The position numbers and the translations under genes are program-made. 64,000 nucleotides of DNA from NCBI RefSeq assembly GCF_000513895.2, contig NZ_CP165782.1:1-64000 (forward strand), written 5' to 3'. Source of the DNA: Ensifer sp. WSM1721. GTDB lineage: Bacteria > Pseudomonadota > Alphaproteobacteria > Rhizobiales > Rhizobiaceae. Shown here one piece after another: positions 38,139-47,761 of this stretch. Each line of letters opens with the position of its first letter. Positions within the stretch are counted from its first letter, which is position 1. The notes beneath the pieces were generated by a model. The model saw nothing but the letters and a program-made list of their open reading frames with translations, had not been told where the DNA came from and did no database searches.

Positions 38139-39203
38139 ATGAACGAATTCAAGCCGCTCGTATTTTCCGGCGTTCAACCGACCGGCAACCTGCATCTCGG
38201 CAACTATCTCGGTGCGATCCGCAAGTTCGTCGCCCTGCAGGAGAACAACGACTGCATCTATTGCGTCGTCGATCTCCACTCGATCACGGCGCAGCTCGTG
38301 CATGAGGATCTGCCGGGCCAGATACGCTCGATCGCAGCCGCCTTCATCGCCTCCGGCATCGACCCGGAGAAGCACATCGTCTTCAATCAGTCGGCCGTGC
38401 CACAGCACGCCGAGCTCGCCTGGATCTTCAACTGCGTCGCCCGCATCGGCTGGATGAACCGGATGACCCAGTTCAAGGACAAGGCCGGCAAGGACCGCGA
38501 AAACGCCTCTCTGGGCCTGCTTGCCTATCCGAGCCTGATGGCGGCCGACATCCTGGTCTATCGCGCCACGCACGTTCCCGTCGGCGATGACCAGAAGCAG
38601 CACCTGGAACTCACCCGCGACATCGCACAGAAGTTCAATATCGACTTCATGGAGCAGATCCGGCGGCACGGCTACGGCGTCGATATCGTCGTCGGCGACG
38701 AACCGATCCATGCCTATTTTCCGCCGGTGGAGCCACTGATCGGCGGGCCGGCGCCGCGCGTCATGTCGCTGCGCGACGGCACGAAGAAAATGTCGAAGTC
38801 CGATCCTTCCGATCTGTCGCGCATCAACCTGATGGACGATGCCGACACGATCTCGAAGAAGATCCGCAAGGCCAAGACCGACCCGGACGCGCTACCGAGC
38901 GAAGTAGATGGCCTTGCGGGCCGCCCGGAGGCCGAGAATCTCGTCGGCATCTATGCGGCACTGTCCGACACGTCGAAGGAAAAGGTACTGGCCGAGTTCG
39001 GCGGCCAGCAATTCTCGGTGTTCAAGCCGGCGCTCGCCGACCTCGCCGTCAGCGTTCTTTCGCCGATCACCGGCGAGATGCGCCGACTGATGGACGACCC
39101 CACGCATATCGATACCATCCTGCGCAAGGGCGGCGAGCGCGCCCGGGCGAGGGCCGAAAAGACGATGCGCGAAGTCCGGGAAATCATCGGTTTCTTGCAG
39201 TAG
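38139..39203 (+). CDS. trpS: Tryptophanyl-tRNA synthetase
   Basis: Class I aminoacyl-tRNA synthetase charging tRNA-Trp. The 354 residues show [17 protein letters not shown] (HIGH-type motif HLGN), the tryptophan-site sequence and the KMSKS loop ([17 protein letters not shown]). Length is typical of bacterial bTrpRS. It lies 92 bp after the VOC gene, within the same run of plus-strand genes. Confidence 0.98.
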   Translation: MNEFKPLVFSGVQPTGNLHLGNYLGAIRKFVALQENNDCIYCVVDLHSITAQLVHEDLPGQIRSIAAAFIASGIDPEKHIVFNQSAVPQHAELAWIFNCVARIGWMNRMTQFKDKAGKDRENASLGLLAYPSLMAADILVYRATHVPVGDDQKQHLELTRDIAQKFNIDFMEQIRRHGYGVDIVVGDEPIHAYFPPVEPLIGGPAPRVMSLRDGTKKMSKSDPSDLSRINLMDDADTISKKIRKAKTDPDALPSEVDGLAGRPEAENLVGIYAALSDTSKEKVLAEFGGQQFSVFKPALADLAVSVLSPITGEMRRLMDDPTHIDTILRKGGERARARAEKTMREVREIIGFLQ

Positions 39204-39211
39204 ACAAAAGT

Positions 39212-39270
39212 TGGAGCGGGGCGTGGGCGGGAAGCCGCACACACATTTCTATGATCCCGTTCCACCCGTA
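39212..39270 (+). repeat. Degenerate copy of the GCGGGATG-family palindrome
   Basis: GGAGCGGGGCGTGGGCGGGA...CATTTCTATGATCCCGTTCC resembles half of the second mosaic element but is much decayed. It sits just after the trpS stop and may be recruited as a 3' hairpin. Confidence 0.4.
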
Positions 39271-39316
39271 AAAAACAGCGCTTGCGGGCGCCCGGCGGCG
39301 ATGTCATGTTCGCGGC

Positions 39317-39808
39317 ATGGTTTCGACCCGACTCTCACGACTGGAAGGTCATCGCCGCAAGTTCATGGCGGTGATCGACGACACGCCCGAATGTGGCCGT
39401 GCCGTGCATTACGCCGGCATGCGCGCAAAGAATTCCAATGGCGGCCTCGTGCTGCTCTACGTGATCTCAGACGCCGATTTCCAGCAATGGCTGGGGGTCG
39501 AGGAGATCATGCGTGCGGAAGCGCGTGAGGAGGCGGAGGCGACGCTCGCCAAGGTCGCCCAGACTGTGCGCGAAAGAATCGGCATCGAACCGGAAATCGT
39601 CATCCGCGAAGGCATCGCGACCGAACAGATCCATGCCGTCATCGAGGAGGATCGCGACATCGCGATCCTGGTGCTCGCGGCCGGGTCGGCAAAGGAAGGA
39701 CCAGGGCCCCTCGTGTCGTCCATCGCCGGGAAAGCCGCGGCCTTCCCAATCCCCGTCACCGTCATCCCCGACCTTCTGACGGACGAGGAAATCGACGCAC
39801 TGACCTGA
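39317..39808 (+). CDS. Universal stress protein (UspA family)
   Basis: A 163-residue single-domain Usp protein. It begins MVSTRLSRLEGHRRKFMAVI, then DDTPECGRAVHYAGMRAK, a pattern common to rhizobial Usp proteins, and ends with the nucleotide-site region LVLAAGSAKEGPGPLVSSIAG, a variant of the GxxGxxxxxxGS ATP-binding motif. Such proteins bind ATP or AMP and accumulate under stress. An internal Met at residue 17 is a less likely start. It lies between trpS and nfuA. Confidence 0.87.
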   Translation: MVSTRLSRLEGHRRKFMAVIDDTPECGRAVHYAGMRAKNSNGGLVLLYVISDADFQQWLGVEEIMRAEAREEAEATLAKVAQTVRERIGIEPEIVIREGIATEQIHAVIEEDRDIAILVLAAGSAKEGPGPLVSSIAGKAAAFPIPVTVIPDLLTDEEIDALT

Positions 39809-39913
39809 GCTAGAAGCGCCATTACGCCCTTGCGGGTTCACTGCAGGGCTCCTATATTTTTGAACAATTCTAAAGTGCCGGTCGAGGTCGCTCCCGGCAG
39901 AACGGAGAGAGAC

Positions 39914-40480
39914 ATGTTCATCCAGACCGAAGCCACACCGAACCCGGCAACCCTGAAGTTCCTGCCCGGCAAGGTCGTGATGGAGAACGGCACGGCCGAA
40001 TTCCGCAGCGAGGAAGAGGCACGTGCGGGATCGCCGCTCGCAGCGCGACTCTTTTCGATCCCCGGCGTTACCGGCGTCTATTTCGGCTATGACTTCATTA
40101 CCGTGAGCAAGGAAGGGCAGGAGTGGCAGCATCTGAAGCCCGCCATTCTCGGCTCGATCATGGAACATTTCATGTCCGGCCAGCCGATCATGTCGGGAGC
40201 AGGCCGCGCCGAAGAAACGGATCAGGAAGGCGAATTCTATGACGAGGGCGACGAGGCGATCGTTGCCACGATCAAGGAATTGCTGGAAACGCGGGTACGG
40301 CCGGCCGTAGCCCAGGACGGCGGCGACATCACCTTCAGGGGCTTCAAGGATGGTACCGTGTTCCTGAATATGAAGGGGGCGTGCTCCGGCTGCCCATCCT
40401 CGACGGCGACCTTGAGGCACGGCGTTCAGAACCTTTTGCGTCATTTCGTTCCGGAAGTCGAGGCGGTCGAATCCGTCTGA
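39914..40480 (+). CDS. nfuA: NifU-like iron-sulfur cluster carrier (NfuA family)
   Basis: Carries [4Fe-4S] clusters to apoproteins. The 188-residue protein has an Nfu N-terminal domain (MFIQTEATPNPATLKFLPGK) and a NifU C-terminal domain (about 115-185, RPAVAQDGGDITF) with the cluster-binding CxxC as Cys157 and Cys160 in GACSGCPSS. GGAGAGAG lies before the ATG at 39914. A plausible client in the window is MiaB, which needs two such clusters. Not to be confused with nif-cluster NifU: the scaffold domain is absent. Confidence 0.92.
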   Translation: MFIQTEATPNPATLKFLPGKVVMENGTAEFRSEEEARAGSPLAARLFSIPGVTGVYFGYDFITVSKEGQEWQHLKPAILGSIMEHFMSGQPIMSGAGRAEETDQEGEFYDEGDEAIVATIKELLETRVRPAVAQDGGDITFRGFKDGTVFLNMKGACSGCPSSTATLRHGVQNLLRHFVPEVEAVESV

Positions 40481-40503
40481 CCCGGAGCAGATCGAGACGC
40501 GGG

Positions 40504-40537
40504 AACATGCGTGGGAGCCCCGCGCATGTTTCGCTTT
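40504..40537 (+). terminator. Intrinsic terminator of nfuA
   Basis: AACATGCG (40504-40511) pairs with CGCATGTT (40523-40530), with an inner GGG/CCC pair, followed by TCGCTTT. Placed 24 bp after the nfuA stop. Confidence 0.65.
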
Positions 40538-40698
40538 CCGTTCGGCTCCATATTTCTTAAACCGGATGTGGTTTGGGGCTAGAATCGCGCGAGCGATTCC
40601 AAGCGCCGCAGTGGCTTGGACGCGCGGGTGTTGCGGCTGTGCGCACGCCGCAGTGCGTTTTGCTTGCGAGGCAATCGAGGGAGGAGATCGCAGCGGAA

Positions 40699-41358
40699 AT
40701 GTTAGTGCTTGCCATCGACACATCCGGGATCGGCTGCTCCGCGGCGGTCTATGACGGCGGGCCGGGGGAGCTTCTGGCACGAGCCGGCGCGGAGATCGGC
40801 CGCGGCCATGCCGAGCGCCTCATGGACTTCGTCGACGAGGCCTTGATCGCCGCCGGCAGACAGCTCGCGGATATCGACCGCATTGCCGTGACGATAGGCC
40901 CTGGGTCGTTTACCGGCATCCGCGTCGGCGTTGCCGCCGCGCGGGGCCTCGCGCTGGCGCTTGGCAAGCCGGCGGTCGGCGTCACGACGCTTCAGGTCAT
41001 CGCCGAAAGCGCGCGGCTCAAAGAGCCTGGCCGGCCGGTGCTCGCCGTCATGGACGCAAAACGGGACGAGGTCTATGTTCAGTCGTTCGACGCCCGCGGC
41101 AGGGCCGAGGGCGCGCCGGAGATCCTATCCGCGGGCGAGGTGCATGAACGCTTTTCCGGCTTTTCCGGCATCGTCTCGGGTTCAGGCGCCCATTTGGTCA
41201 CCGCCCATGCGGCCGCCGGCAAGCCGGACGAGATCGACATCGGCGTCGTCGGTCGGCTCGGCGCTGTCGCCGATCCGGCCGCGGCCAAGCCGAAACCGCT
41301 CTATCTGCGCGGGCCGGATGCCAAACCACAGGCCGGTTTCGCGGTCACTCGAGCCTGA
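40699..41358 (+). CDS. tsaB: tRNA t6A37 threonylcarbamoyl transferase component TsaB
   Basis: Part of the TsaBDE complex that makes t6A at position 37 of ANN-decoding tRNAs. The 219 residues form an ASKHA-fold protein: MLVLAIDTSGIGCSAAVYDG at the N-terminus, then GRGHAERLMDFVDEAL and the family motif VTIGPGSFTGIRVGVAAARG. Length is typical. A start at 40699 agrees with the family; an earlier in-frame ATG adds 42 unrelated residues. It is followed by rimI, a common pairing. Confidence 0.94.
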   Translation: MLVLAIDTSGIGCSAAVYDGGPGELLARAGAEIGRGHAERLMDFVDEALIAAGRQLADIDRIAVTIGPGSFTGIRVGVAAARGLALALGKPAVGVTTLQVIAESARLKEPGRPVLAVMDAKRDEVYVQSFDARGRAEGAPEILSAGEVHERFSGFSGIVSGSGAHLVTAHAAAGKPDEIDIGVVGRLGAVADPAAAKPKPLYLRGPDAKPQAGFAVTRA

Positions 41359-41435
41359 TGCATGTCGCCAAACGAAATGCATCAGACAAGGGCCGGAAAC
41401 CGCGAGCACTTTTATCAATTCCCAGATCGACGTCG

Positions 41436-41933
41436 ATGAGCTTCACCGATTACATCACTCGCCGCACCGAATTCGACATCTTTCCGCTCGAGGAGACCGA
41501 CCTCGGCGCGGCCGCGGCACTGCATCGCCTGCGCTTTGCCGCCTCCTGGAGCGACGGCGAGATTCACGCGCTTCTCACCCAGGATACGGTCTTCGGTTTC
41601 GTTGCCCGCCAGACCAACGGCATGTTCCGTCCTGCTTTCGGCGGTTTCGTGCTATCTCGCGCTGTGGCTGGCGAGGCTGAGATCCTGACGATCGGGGTGG
41701 ATCCGCGCTTCACGCGCTCCGGGCTCGGCTGGCGGCTGATGCAGGCGGCGATGCGGGAAGCGCTCGTCAAGGGGGCCGAAGCGCTCTTCCTGGAAGTCGA
41801 CGAGACGAACGAGGCCGCGATCGGGCTCTACAAAAAGCTCGGCTTTGTGAAGGTCGGCGAGCGCAAGGCCTATTATCAGGCGCGGCCCGGGGAGCGTACG
41901 GCGGCGCTTGTCATGCGGCTTGATCTTCGCTAG
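41436..41933 (+). CDS. rimI: Ribosomal-protein-alanine N-acetyltransferase RimI-like
   Basis: A 165-residue GNAT acetyltransferase. The acetyl-CoA loop appears as ILTIGVDPRFTRSGLGWRLM, followed by ALFLEVDETNEAAIGLYKKL and GFVKVGERKAYY. RimI acetylates the N-terminal Ala of ribosomal protein S18; rhizobial relatives next to tsaB are assigned by context. I place the start at ATG 41436 (MSFTDYIT); an in-frame ATG at 41358 overlaps the tsaB stop and runs through a repeat fragment. Not linked to nitrogen or lipid genes except by position. Confidence 0.88.
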   Translation: MSFTDYITRRTEFDIFPLEETDLGAAAALHRLRFAASWSDGEIHALLTQDTVFGFVARQTNGMFRPAFGGFVLSRAVAGEAEILTIGVDPRFTRSGLGWRLMQAAMREALVKGAEALFLEVDETNEAAIGLYKKLGFVKVGERKAYYQARPGERTAALVMRLDLR

Positions 41934-41999
41934 TCCGATCCGGCGCTTGAGCATGCCCACGGCGGAGCGACGAATGACGAGCTTGGAAGGTGCCTGCGG

Positions 42000-42854
42000 A
42001 TGATCAACTGGGTGCGGGTCGCGCTCTGCGTCATGCTGCTCATTTTGGTCTCACTGGCGCTGATGCCGATCCAGATCGTTTGCCTGTGGCTGGATCTGAG
42101 GCCGCGGCGATGGTTGCCGCGCTATTGGCACCGCGTGGCGTGTCTGCTGCTCGGCCTCCGCGTTCGCGTCCATGGCGAGCTCGATCACCGGCGTCCCTTG
42201 CTCCTGAGCGCCAATCACGTCTCCTGGAAGGACATCCTGGTGCTTTCGTCGGTCGCCGACGTCATCTTCGTCGCCAAGTCGGATGTCAAGTCCTGGCCGA
42301 TCTTCGGGGTTCTCGCGAAGCTTCAGGCCTCGATCTTCGTGGAGCGCGAGCAGAAGCGCACCACGGGCCATCAGGTCAATGAAATCGGCCGGCGCCTCGC
42401 CGATGGCGAGATCGTCGTGCTTTTCCCCGAAGGCACGACGTCCGATGGCAACCGCTTGCTCGACATCAAGACGTCGCTGTTCGGTGCCGCCGCCTCGGCC
42501 ATTCCGCAATCGCCGACGGGCGTGGTTCACGTCCAGCCCCTGGCGATTTCCTACACCGGCATCCACGGCATGCCGATGGGGCGCTACTACCGGCCGATAG
42601 CCGCCTGGCCGGGCGACATCGGCCTTCTTCCGCATCTCATCGGCGTGTTGCGGGAAGGCGCCCTCGATGTGGACGTCGATTTCGGCGAGGCGGTGGATTA
42701 CGATCGTCAGTCGAACCGCAAGGAAGTGAGCCGCACCATCGAGCAGCGGATCCGCAAGATGCTGTCGGATCGGCTGCGGGGGCGGGCGGCAACGGGCGGA
42801 ACGAGCGCGGCCGCTCCCGCTCTTCTCTCGCAGAAAGGGCCGCAGCGAACCTGA
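42000..42854 (+). CDS. olsA: 1-acyl-glycerol-3-phosphate acyltransferase family protein OlsA (lyso-ornithine lipid acyltransferase)
   Basis: Adds the second fatty acid to lyso-ornithine lipid, completing ornithine-lipid synthesis. The 284-residue PlsC-family protein has an N-terminal membrane segment (about 6-30), the catalytic HX4D motif as NHVSWKD, and FPEGTTSDG as the substrate motif. Assignment to OlsA rather than PlsC rests on the S. meliloti gene order (olsA next to miaB). GGAAGGTG lies before the ATG. Partner olsB is at 26272-27162, not in the same operon. Confidence 0.87.
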   Translation: MINWVRVALCVMLLILVSLALMPIQIVCLWLDLRPRRWLPRYWHRVACLLLGLRVRVHGELDHRRPLLLSANHVSWKDILVLSSVADVIFVAKSDVKSWPIFGVLAKLQASIFVEREQKRTTGHQVNEIGRRLADGEIVVLFPEGTTSDGNRLLDIKTSLFGAAASAIPQSPTGVVHVQPLAISYTGIHGMPMGRYYRPIAAWPGDIGLLPHLIGVLREGALDVDVDFGEAVDYDRQSNRKEVSRTIEQRIRKMLSDRLRGRAATGGTSAAAPALLSQKGPQRT

Positions 42855-42951
42855 ATTGCCTTATTTCTGGATCATTGTGATCCGGACGGGCGCCTTGGCT
42901 GCGGCCCCGAAAACGCTTCAACTTTGGGGCGGTTTGCACTAAAGAACCCGC

Positions 42952-44379
42952 ATGACCCAGGAAACAGCTCTACTGTCGACGTCGCCCGTGACGGGCGAGA
43001 TGAACGCCCCGGCACGCAAGGTTTTCGTCAAGACCTATGGCTGCCAGATGAACGTTTACGATTCCGACCGCATGTCGGATGCGCTCTCGCGCGACGGCTA
43101 CGTCGCAACCGACGTCCTGGAAGAGGCCGATTTCGTCCTGCTCAACACCTGCCATATCCGCGAGAAGGCGGCCGAAAAGGTCTATTCCGAGCTCGGCCGC
43201 CTGCGCGAATTGAAGAAGGAGAAGGCGCGCGAGGGCCGCGAAATGCTGATCGGTGTCGCCGGTTGCGTCGCACAGGCCGAAGGCAACGAGATCCTACGCC
43301 GCGCCCCGGCGGTCGACCTCGTCATCGGTCCGCAGACCTATCACCGCCTTCCCGAGGCGCTGAAGCGGGCGCGAACCGGCGAGCGCGTCGTCGAGACGGA
43401 ATACGCGATCGAGGACAAGTTCGACTATCTGCCCGCGCCGGACAAGGCGAAGACCCGTTCACGCGGCGTCACCGCCTTCCTGACGGTGCAGGAAGGTTGC
43501 GACAAGTTCTGCACCTTCTGCGTCGTGCCTTATACGCGTGGAGCGGAAGTCTCCCGCCCGGTGGCGCAGATCATCGCCGAGGCGGAAAAGCTGGTCGAGG
43601 CCGGTGTGCGCGAAATCACGCTGCTCGGGCAGAACGTCAATGCCTGGCACGGGTTGGGTCCGGACGGGCGCGAGTGGGGTCTCGGCGATCTCTTGCAGCG
43701 CCTCGGCGAGGTCGTGGGCCTCGCACGGCTGCGCTACACGACCAGCCATCCGCGCGACATGGACGACAGCCTGATCGACGCGCACCGATCGATGGCAAAG
43801 CTGATGCCCTATTTGCACCTGCCGGTGCAGTCCGGCTCCGACCGCATCTTGAAAGCCATGAACCGGCGCCACACGGCCGCCGAATACCTGGCGCTCATCG
43901 AACGCATCCGCGCCGTACAGCCCGATCTTGCGCTCTCCGGCGATTTCATTGTCGGCTTCCCCGGCGAGACCGAGGCGGACTTCGAGGACACCCTGCGTCT
44001 CGTGGAGGCAGTGAATTATGCACAGGCGTTCTCCTTCAAATATTCGACGCGCCCCGGTACACCCGGCGCCGAGCTCAAGGATCAGGTCCCCGAGGACGTG
44101 AAGGCCAAGCGCTTGGAAAGATTGCAGGCTCTGCTCACGAAGCAGCAGCGCGGCTTCGCCGAGGCCTGCGTCGGGCGGGAGATCGACGTGCTTCTCGAAA
44201 AGCCGGGCCGTCTGCCGGGCCAACTCGTCGGACGCTCGCCGTGGCTGCAGCCCGTGAATGTTGATGCAAAAGCATCGCAAATCGGTGACATTATCAAAGT
44301 ACGAATCACCAAGGCCGGCCCGAACAGCTTGTTTGCCGAGATGATCGAGGAACCGGAAGCGAGGAGCTTGACCGCTTGA
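42952..44379 (+). CDS. miaB: tRNA 2-methylthio-N6-isopentenyladenosine methylthiotransferase MiaB
   Basis: Radical-SAM enzyme adding the methylthio group at A37 of tRNAs reading UNN codons. The 475-residue protein shows the N-terminal UPF0004 domain with three cluster cysteines ([21 protein letters not shown]), the radical-SAM CxxxCxxC as CDKFCTFC, and a C-terminal TRAM domain (about 385-450). It overlaps phoH by 4 bp and starts the miaB-phoH-ybeY-corC run. Confidence 0.97.
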   Translation: MTQETALLSTSPVTGEMNAPARKVFVKTYGCQMNVYDSDRMSDALSRDGYVATDVLEEADFVLLNTCHIREKAAEKVYSELGRLRELKKEKAREGREMLIGVAGCVAQAEGNEILRRAPAVDLVIGPQTYHRLPEALKRARTGERVVETEYAIEDKFDYLPAPDKAKTRSRGVTAFLTVQEGCDKFCTFCVVPYTRGAEVSRPVAQIIAEAEKLVEAGVREITLLGQNVNAWHGLGPDGREWGLGDLLQRLGEVVGLARLRYTTSHPRDMDDSLIDAHRSMAKLMPYLHLPVQSGSDRILKAMNRRHTAAEYLALIERIRAVQPDLALSGDFIVGFPGETEADFEDTLRLVEAVNYAQAFSFKYSTRPGTPGAELKDQVPEDVKAKRLERLQALLTKQQRGFAEACVGREIDVLLEKPGRLPGQLVGRSPWLQPVNVDAKASQIGDIIKVRITKAGPNSLFAEMIEEPEARSLTA

Positions 44380-45431
44380 ACGGACACGAACTGATTTCTT
44401 CCTCATCACGCCAGTCGAAAACATCCGCGACAGACGCCAATCACTTCGTGCTCACTTTCGAGAACAATCGCTTTGCCAGCGAACTCTTTGGTCAGTTCGA
44501 TCAGAACCTGAAATTGCTTGAAGAGCGGCTGCGCATCGACGCCCGGCCGCGCGGCAATTCCGTCGCCATTTCCGGTGATGTCGTGGCGACCAACCAGGCA
44601 CGCCGCGCCCTCGACTATCTCTATGGAAGACTGCAGAGTGGTGCCTCGATCGATACGTCCGACGTCGAGGGTGCGATCCGTATGGCGGTCGCCGCGGACG
44701 ATCAGTTACAGTTGCCGACGATGGAGCGCAAAGCCAAGCTGACGATGGCGCAGATTTCGACGCGCAAAAAGACGATTGCTGCGCGCACGCCGATGCAGGA
44801 CGCCTACATTCGGGCGATGGAGCGCGCGGAGCTCGTCTTCGGCGTCGGGCCCGCCGGCACCGGCAAGACCTATCTCGCCGTCGCGCACGCCGCCCAGCTT
44901 CTGGAGCGCGGTGCGGTCGATCGCATCATCCTGTCGCGCCCGGCGGTCGAGGCGGGTGAGCGTCTCGGCTTCCTGCCCGGCGACATGAAGGAAAAGGTCG
45001 ATCCCTATCTGCGGCCGCTCTATGACGCGCTCTACGATATGATGCCCGGAGACAAGGTCGAGCGGGCGATTACGGCAGGCGTGATCGAGATTGCCCCGCT
45101 CGCCTTCATGCGTGGCCGCACGCTTGCCAATGCCGCGGTGATCCTCGACGAGGCTCAGAACACGACATCGATGCAGATGAAGATGTTCCTGACCCGCCTC
45201 GGCGAAAACGGCCGGATGATCGTCACCGGCGATCCGAGCCAGGTCGACCTGCCGCGCGGGGTCAAGTCGGGTCTCGTGGAAGCGCTGCAGATCCTCAAGG
45301 GCGTGGAGGGTGTCTCGGTCATCCGCTTCAAGGACGCCGACGTCGTGCGCCACCCGCTGGTTGCGCGGATCGTTCGGGCCTATGAGGGCCACACGGCGGT
45401 CCATGACGAGAGCGAGCAGAGCGATCGCTAG
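44376..45431 (+). CDS. phoH: PhoH-like ATPase
   Basis: A 351-residue PhoH/YbeZ-type protein with Walker [10 protein letters not shown] at 158-166 and Walker [14 protein letters not shown]-like N-terminal region (about 20-100) suggests RNA binding. It usually works with the neighbouring endoribonuclease YbeY in rRNA maturation. The start is TTG at 44376, overlapping the miaB stop (TTGA), as expected for coupled translation. The name from phosphate starvation should not be read as a role here. Confidence 0.94.
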   Translation: MNGHELISSSSRQSKTSATDANHFVLTFENNRFASELFGQFDQNLKLLEERLRIDARPRGNSVAISGDVVATNQARRALDYLYGRLQSGASIDTSDVEGAIRMAVAADDQLQLPTMERKAKLTMAQISTRKKTIAARTPMQDAYIRAMERAELVFGVGPAGTGKTYLAVAHAAQLLERGAVDRIILSRPAVEAGERLGFLPGDMKEKVDPYLRPLYDALYDMMPGDKVERAITAGVIEIAPLAFMRGRTLANAAVILDEAQNTTSMQMKMFLTRLGENGRMIVTGDPSQVDLPRGVKSGLVEALQILKGVEGVSVIRFKDADVVRHPLVARIVRAYEGHTAVHDESEQSDR

Positions 45432-45449
45432 GTGCGGTCGCGGTGGATC

Positions 45450-45956
45450 ATGACGGCTTTGGACATTCAGGTCAGCGTCGATGCGGGAGATTGGCCGCCG
45501 GAGGACGAGCTTCTATCCTTCTCGGCAAATGTTCTCGATGCGGCCGCCGATTTTCTCGCCCGCGAAGAGGGGCAGGCATTGCCGGGCGAGCCGCCGGAGC
45601 TGTCGCTCGTCTTCACCGACGATCGCTCGATCAAGGCGATCAACGCCGAATGGCGCGGCCAGGACAAGCCGACCAATGTGCTCTCCTTCCCCGCCTTCCC
45701 GGTGACGCCCGGCAAGATGCCGGGGCCGATGCTCGGTGATATCGTCGTCGCCCACGAGACGCTGAAGCGCGAGGCGGAGGAGCTCGGAAAGCCGTTCGAG
45801 GCCCATTTGACGCATCTTCTCGTCCATGGATTCCTGCATCTTTTCGGGTATGATCATATCGAAGATGAAGAAGCGGAAAGAATGGAGGGGTTGGAGACTC
45901 GCATTTTGGCGCGTCTTGGCCTATCTGATCCCTACGGGGACCGGTCTCCGATTTGA
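45450..45956 (+). CDS. ybeY: Endoribonuclease YbeY
   Basis: Single-strand-specific, zinc-dependent endoribonuclease needed for 16S rRNA 3' maturation and, in S. meliloti, for small-RNA regulation. The 168 residues end with the metal-binding motif LLVHGFLHLFGYDH (HxxxHxxxxxH), preceded by NAEWRGQDKPTNVLSFPAFP. The ATG at 45450 gives the usual length; a GTG at 45432 would add six residues. Sits between phoH and corC. Confidence 0.97.
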   Translation: MTALDIQVSVDAGDWPPEDELLSFSANVLDAAADFLAREEGQALPGEPPELSLVFTDDRSIKAINAEWRGQDKPTNVLSFPAFPVTPGKMPGPMLGDIVVAHETLKREAEELGKPFEAHLTHLLVHGFLHLFGYDHIEDEEAERMEGLETRILARLGLSDPYGDRSPI

Positions 45957-45968
45957 CAGATTGGAACG

Positions 45969-47102
45969 ATGAGCGACTTCAAGACACAGCCGGCCGTGGC
46001 CGCGACCGAGGAGGCCGAGGCTTCCGGCGAGGCCGAGGCGGGCAGTAGTAGTACCGCCGCCCGAACAGAGGGCAGCAAATCCAATTCATCCTTTTGGAGC
46101 CGTGCCGCACGCCTGTTGCGTGGCGTCAGCCCGTCGAGCCTGCGCGAGGACCTTGCCGACGCGCTGACGGCCGATGCCGACAGCAATGCGGCCTTCTCGC
46201 CCGAGGAACGGGCGATGCTCAACAATATCCTCCGCTTCCGCGAGGTCCGCGTCGAGGACGTGATGGTGCCGCGCGCCGACATCGAGGCCGTGGACCAGAG
46301 TATCACCATCGGCGAACTGATGGTCCTCTTCGAGGAGTCGGGACGCTCGCGCATGCCGGTCTATAGCGAGGGCCTCGACGACCCGCGCGGCATGGTGCAT
46401 ATCCGCGACCTGCTCGCCTATGTGACCAAGCAGGCGCGCAACCGCCGCCGTAACGGCAGGGCCCACACGGCCACGAACGGCGAGAAGGCGCCCCGCCAGC
46501 AGAAGCCCGGCTTCGATCTTTCCCGCGTCGATCTCGACAAGACATTGGAGGAGGCCGGCATCATCCGTCAGCTCCTGTTCGTGCCGCCGTCGATGCTGGC
46601 TTCCGATCTCATGCAGCGGATGCAGGCGGCGCGCATTCAGATGGCCCTCGTCATCGATGAGTATGGGGGCACGGACGGCCTCGTATCGCTCGAGGATATC
46701 GTCGAGATGGTCGTCGGCGACATCGAGGACGAGCATGACGACGAGGAAGTGATGTTCGCCCGTACGTCAGACGACATCTTTGTCGCCGATGCCCGCGTGG
46801 AACTCGAGGAGATCGCCAGCGCGATCGGTCCGGATTTCGACGTGCGCGAGCAACTGGAGGATGTCGATACGCTCGGCGGGCTCGTCTTCGCTTCGCTCGG
46901 CCGGATTCCGGTGCGCGGCGAAGTGGTTCAGGCGATCCCCGGTTTCGAGTTCCAAATTCTCGATGCCGATCCGCGCCGCGTCAAACGCGTGCGGATCATG
47001 CGCAAACGTCCGCCTGCGCGACGCCGCCCGCCGAAGGAAAAAGAAATGTTGCCGCCGGCAGGCGAGCATCCAGCGCTTCCGGCCCCGCCCTCGGCTGAAT
47101 GA
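45969..47102 (+). CDS. corC: CBS-domain transporter-associated protein (CorC/TlyC, hemolysin-like)
   Basis: A 377-residue CorC family protein without membrane helices. It has a disordered acidic N-terminus (about 1-40), a CBS pair (about 90-255, MVPRADIEAVDQSITIGELM, then LVIDEYGGTDGLVSLEDIVE), and a CorC_HlyC domain at about 280-365. The Lys/Pro-rich tail (KRPPARRRPPKEKE) is unusual. The family assists magnesium and cobalt efflux. Fourth gene of the miaB-phoH-ybeY-corC run; normally lnt follows directly, but here it is displaced. Confidence 0.9.
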   Translation: MSDFKTQPAVAATEEAEASGEAEAGSSSTAARTEGSKSNSSFWSRAARLLRGVSPSSLREDLADALTADADSNAAFSPEERAMLNNILRFREVRVEDVMVPRADIEAVDQSITIGELMVLFEESGRSRMPVYSEGLDDPRGMVHIRDLLAYVTKQARNRRRNGRAHTATNGEKAPRQQKPGFDLSRVDLDKTLEEAGIIRQLLFVPPSMLASDLMQRMQAARIQMALVIDEYGGTDGLVSLEDIVEMVVGDIEDEHDDEEVMFARTSDDIFVADARVELEEIASAIGPDFDVREQLEDVDTLGGLVFASLGRIPVRGEVVQAIPGFEFQILDADPRRVKRVRIMRKRPPARRRPPKEKEMLPPAGEHPALPAPPSAE

Positions 47103-47120
47103 ACAGCTTTGTCTTTATAA

Positions 47121-47165
47121 GGTAAAGCGGGACGGGGGCGAAAAACCGCACGCATCCTTCCGATT
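47121..47165 (+). repeat. Degenerate fragment of the GCGGGATG-family repeat
   Basis: AAAGCGGGACGGGGGCGAAA and the following AACCGCACGCATCC resemble one arm and loop of the second mosaic element. It separates corC from the convergent NYN gene. Confidence 0.4.
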
Positions 47166-47761
47166 TATGAGTTTACGTCCACGTTGGTCGGGGCCACCGG
47201 CCGTGTCGCGGAATCCGGCGGATGGCGGTCGATCTCCTTACGCAGGCTGATCAGGTCGATGAAACAGTCGGCTTGACGGCGTAGTTCGTCGGCAATCATC
47301 GGCGGCTGCGTCGACATTGTCGAGACAACGGAAACCTTGCGGCCTTTTCGTTGCAGCGCCTCCACCAGGGTGGTGTAATCGCCGTCGCCGGAGAAGATCA
47401 CCAAATGATCGAGCACTTCGGCCTGCTGCATCGCATCGATAGCGAGTTCTATGTCCATATTGCCTTTGATCTTGCGGCGACCTTGGGCATCCGTGTATTC
47501 CTTGGCAGGCTTTGTCACGACCGTGTAGCCGTTATAGTCCAGCCAGTCGATCAAAGGGCGGATCGAGGAAAACTCCAAGTCTTCGATAAGTGCCGTGTAA
47601 TAGTAGGCTCGCAGGAGGTACGCCCGTTTCTGGAACGCGGCGAGCAATTTGCGGTAGTCGATGTCGAAGCCCAAGCTCTTGGATGTGGCGTAGAGATTGG
47701 CGCCATCGATGAAAAGCGCGATCTTCTCGCGGGGATCGAACAATGAGGCCTCCTCATTCAC
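47165..47761 (-). CDS. NYN-domain (PIN-like, LabA/DUF88) predicted RNase
   Basis: A 198-residue NYN protein whose PIN-like fold carries acidic residues in the expected order: Asp19 (LFIDGANLY), Asp102 and Asp108 (GNMDIELAIDAM), Asp125 and Asp127 (FSGDGDYTTL). Members are predicted or shown metal-dependent RNases; the target here is unknown. It is antisense between corC and lnt, with repeat fragments on both sides, suggesting an acquired or relocated gene. The start has no strong ribosome-binding site. Confidence 0.88.
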   Translation of the reverse strand: MNEEASLFDPREKIALFIDGANLYATSKSLGFDIDYRKLLAAFQKRAYLLRAYYYTALIEDLEFSSIRPLIDWLDYNGYTVVTKPAKEYTDAQGRRKIKGNMDIELAIDAMQQAEVLDHLVIFSGDGDYTTLVEALQRKGRKVSVVSTMSTQPPMIADELRRQADCFIDLISLRKEIDRHPPDSATRPVAPTNVDVNS

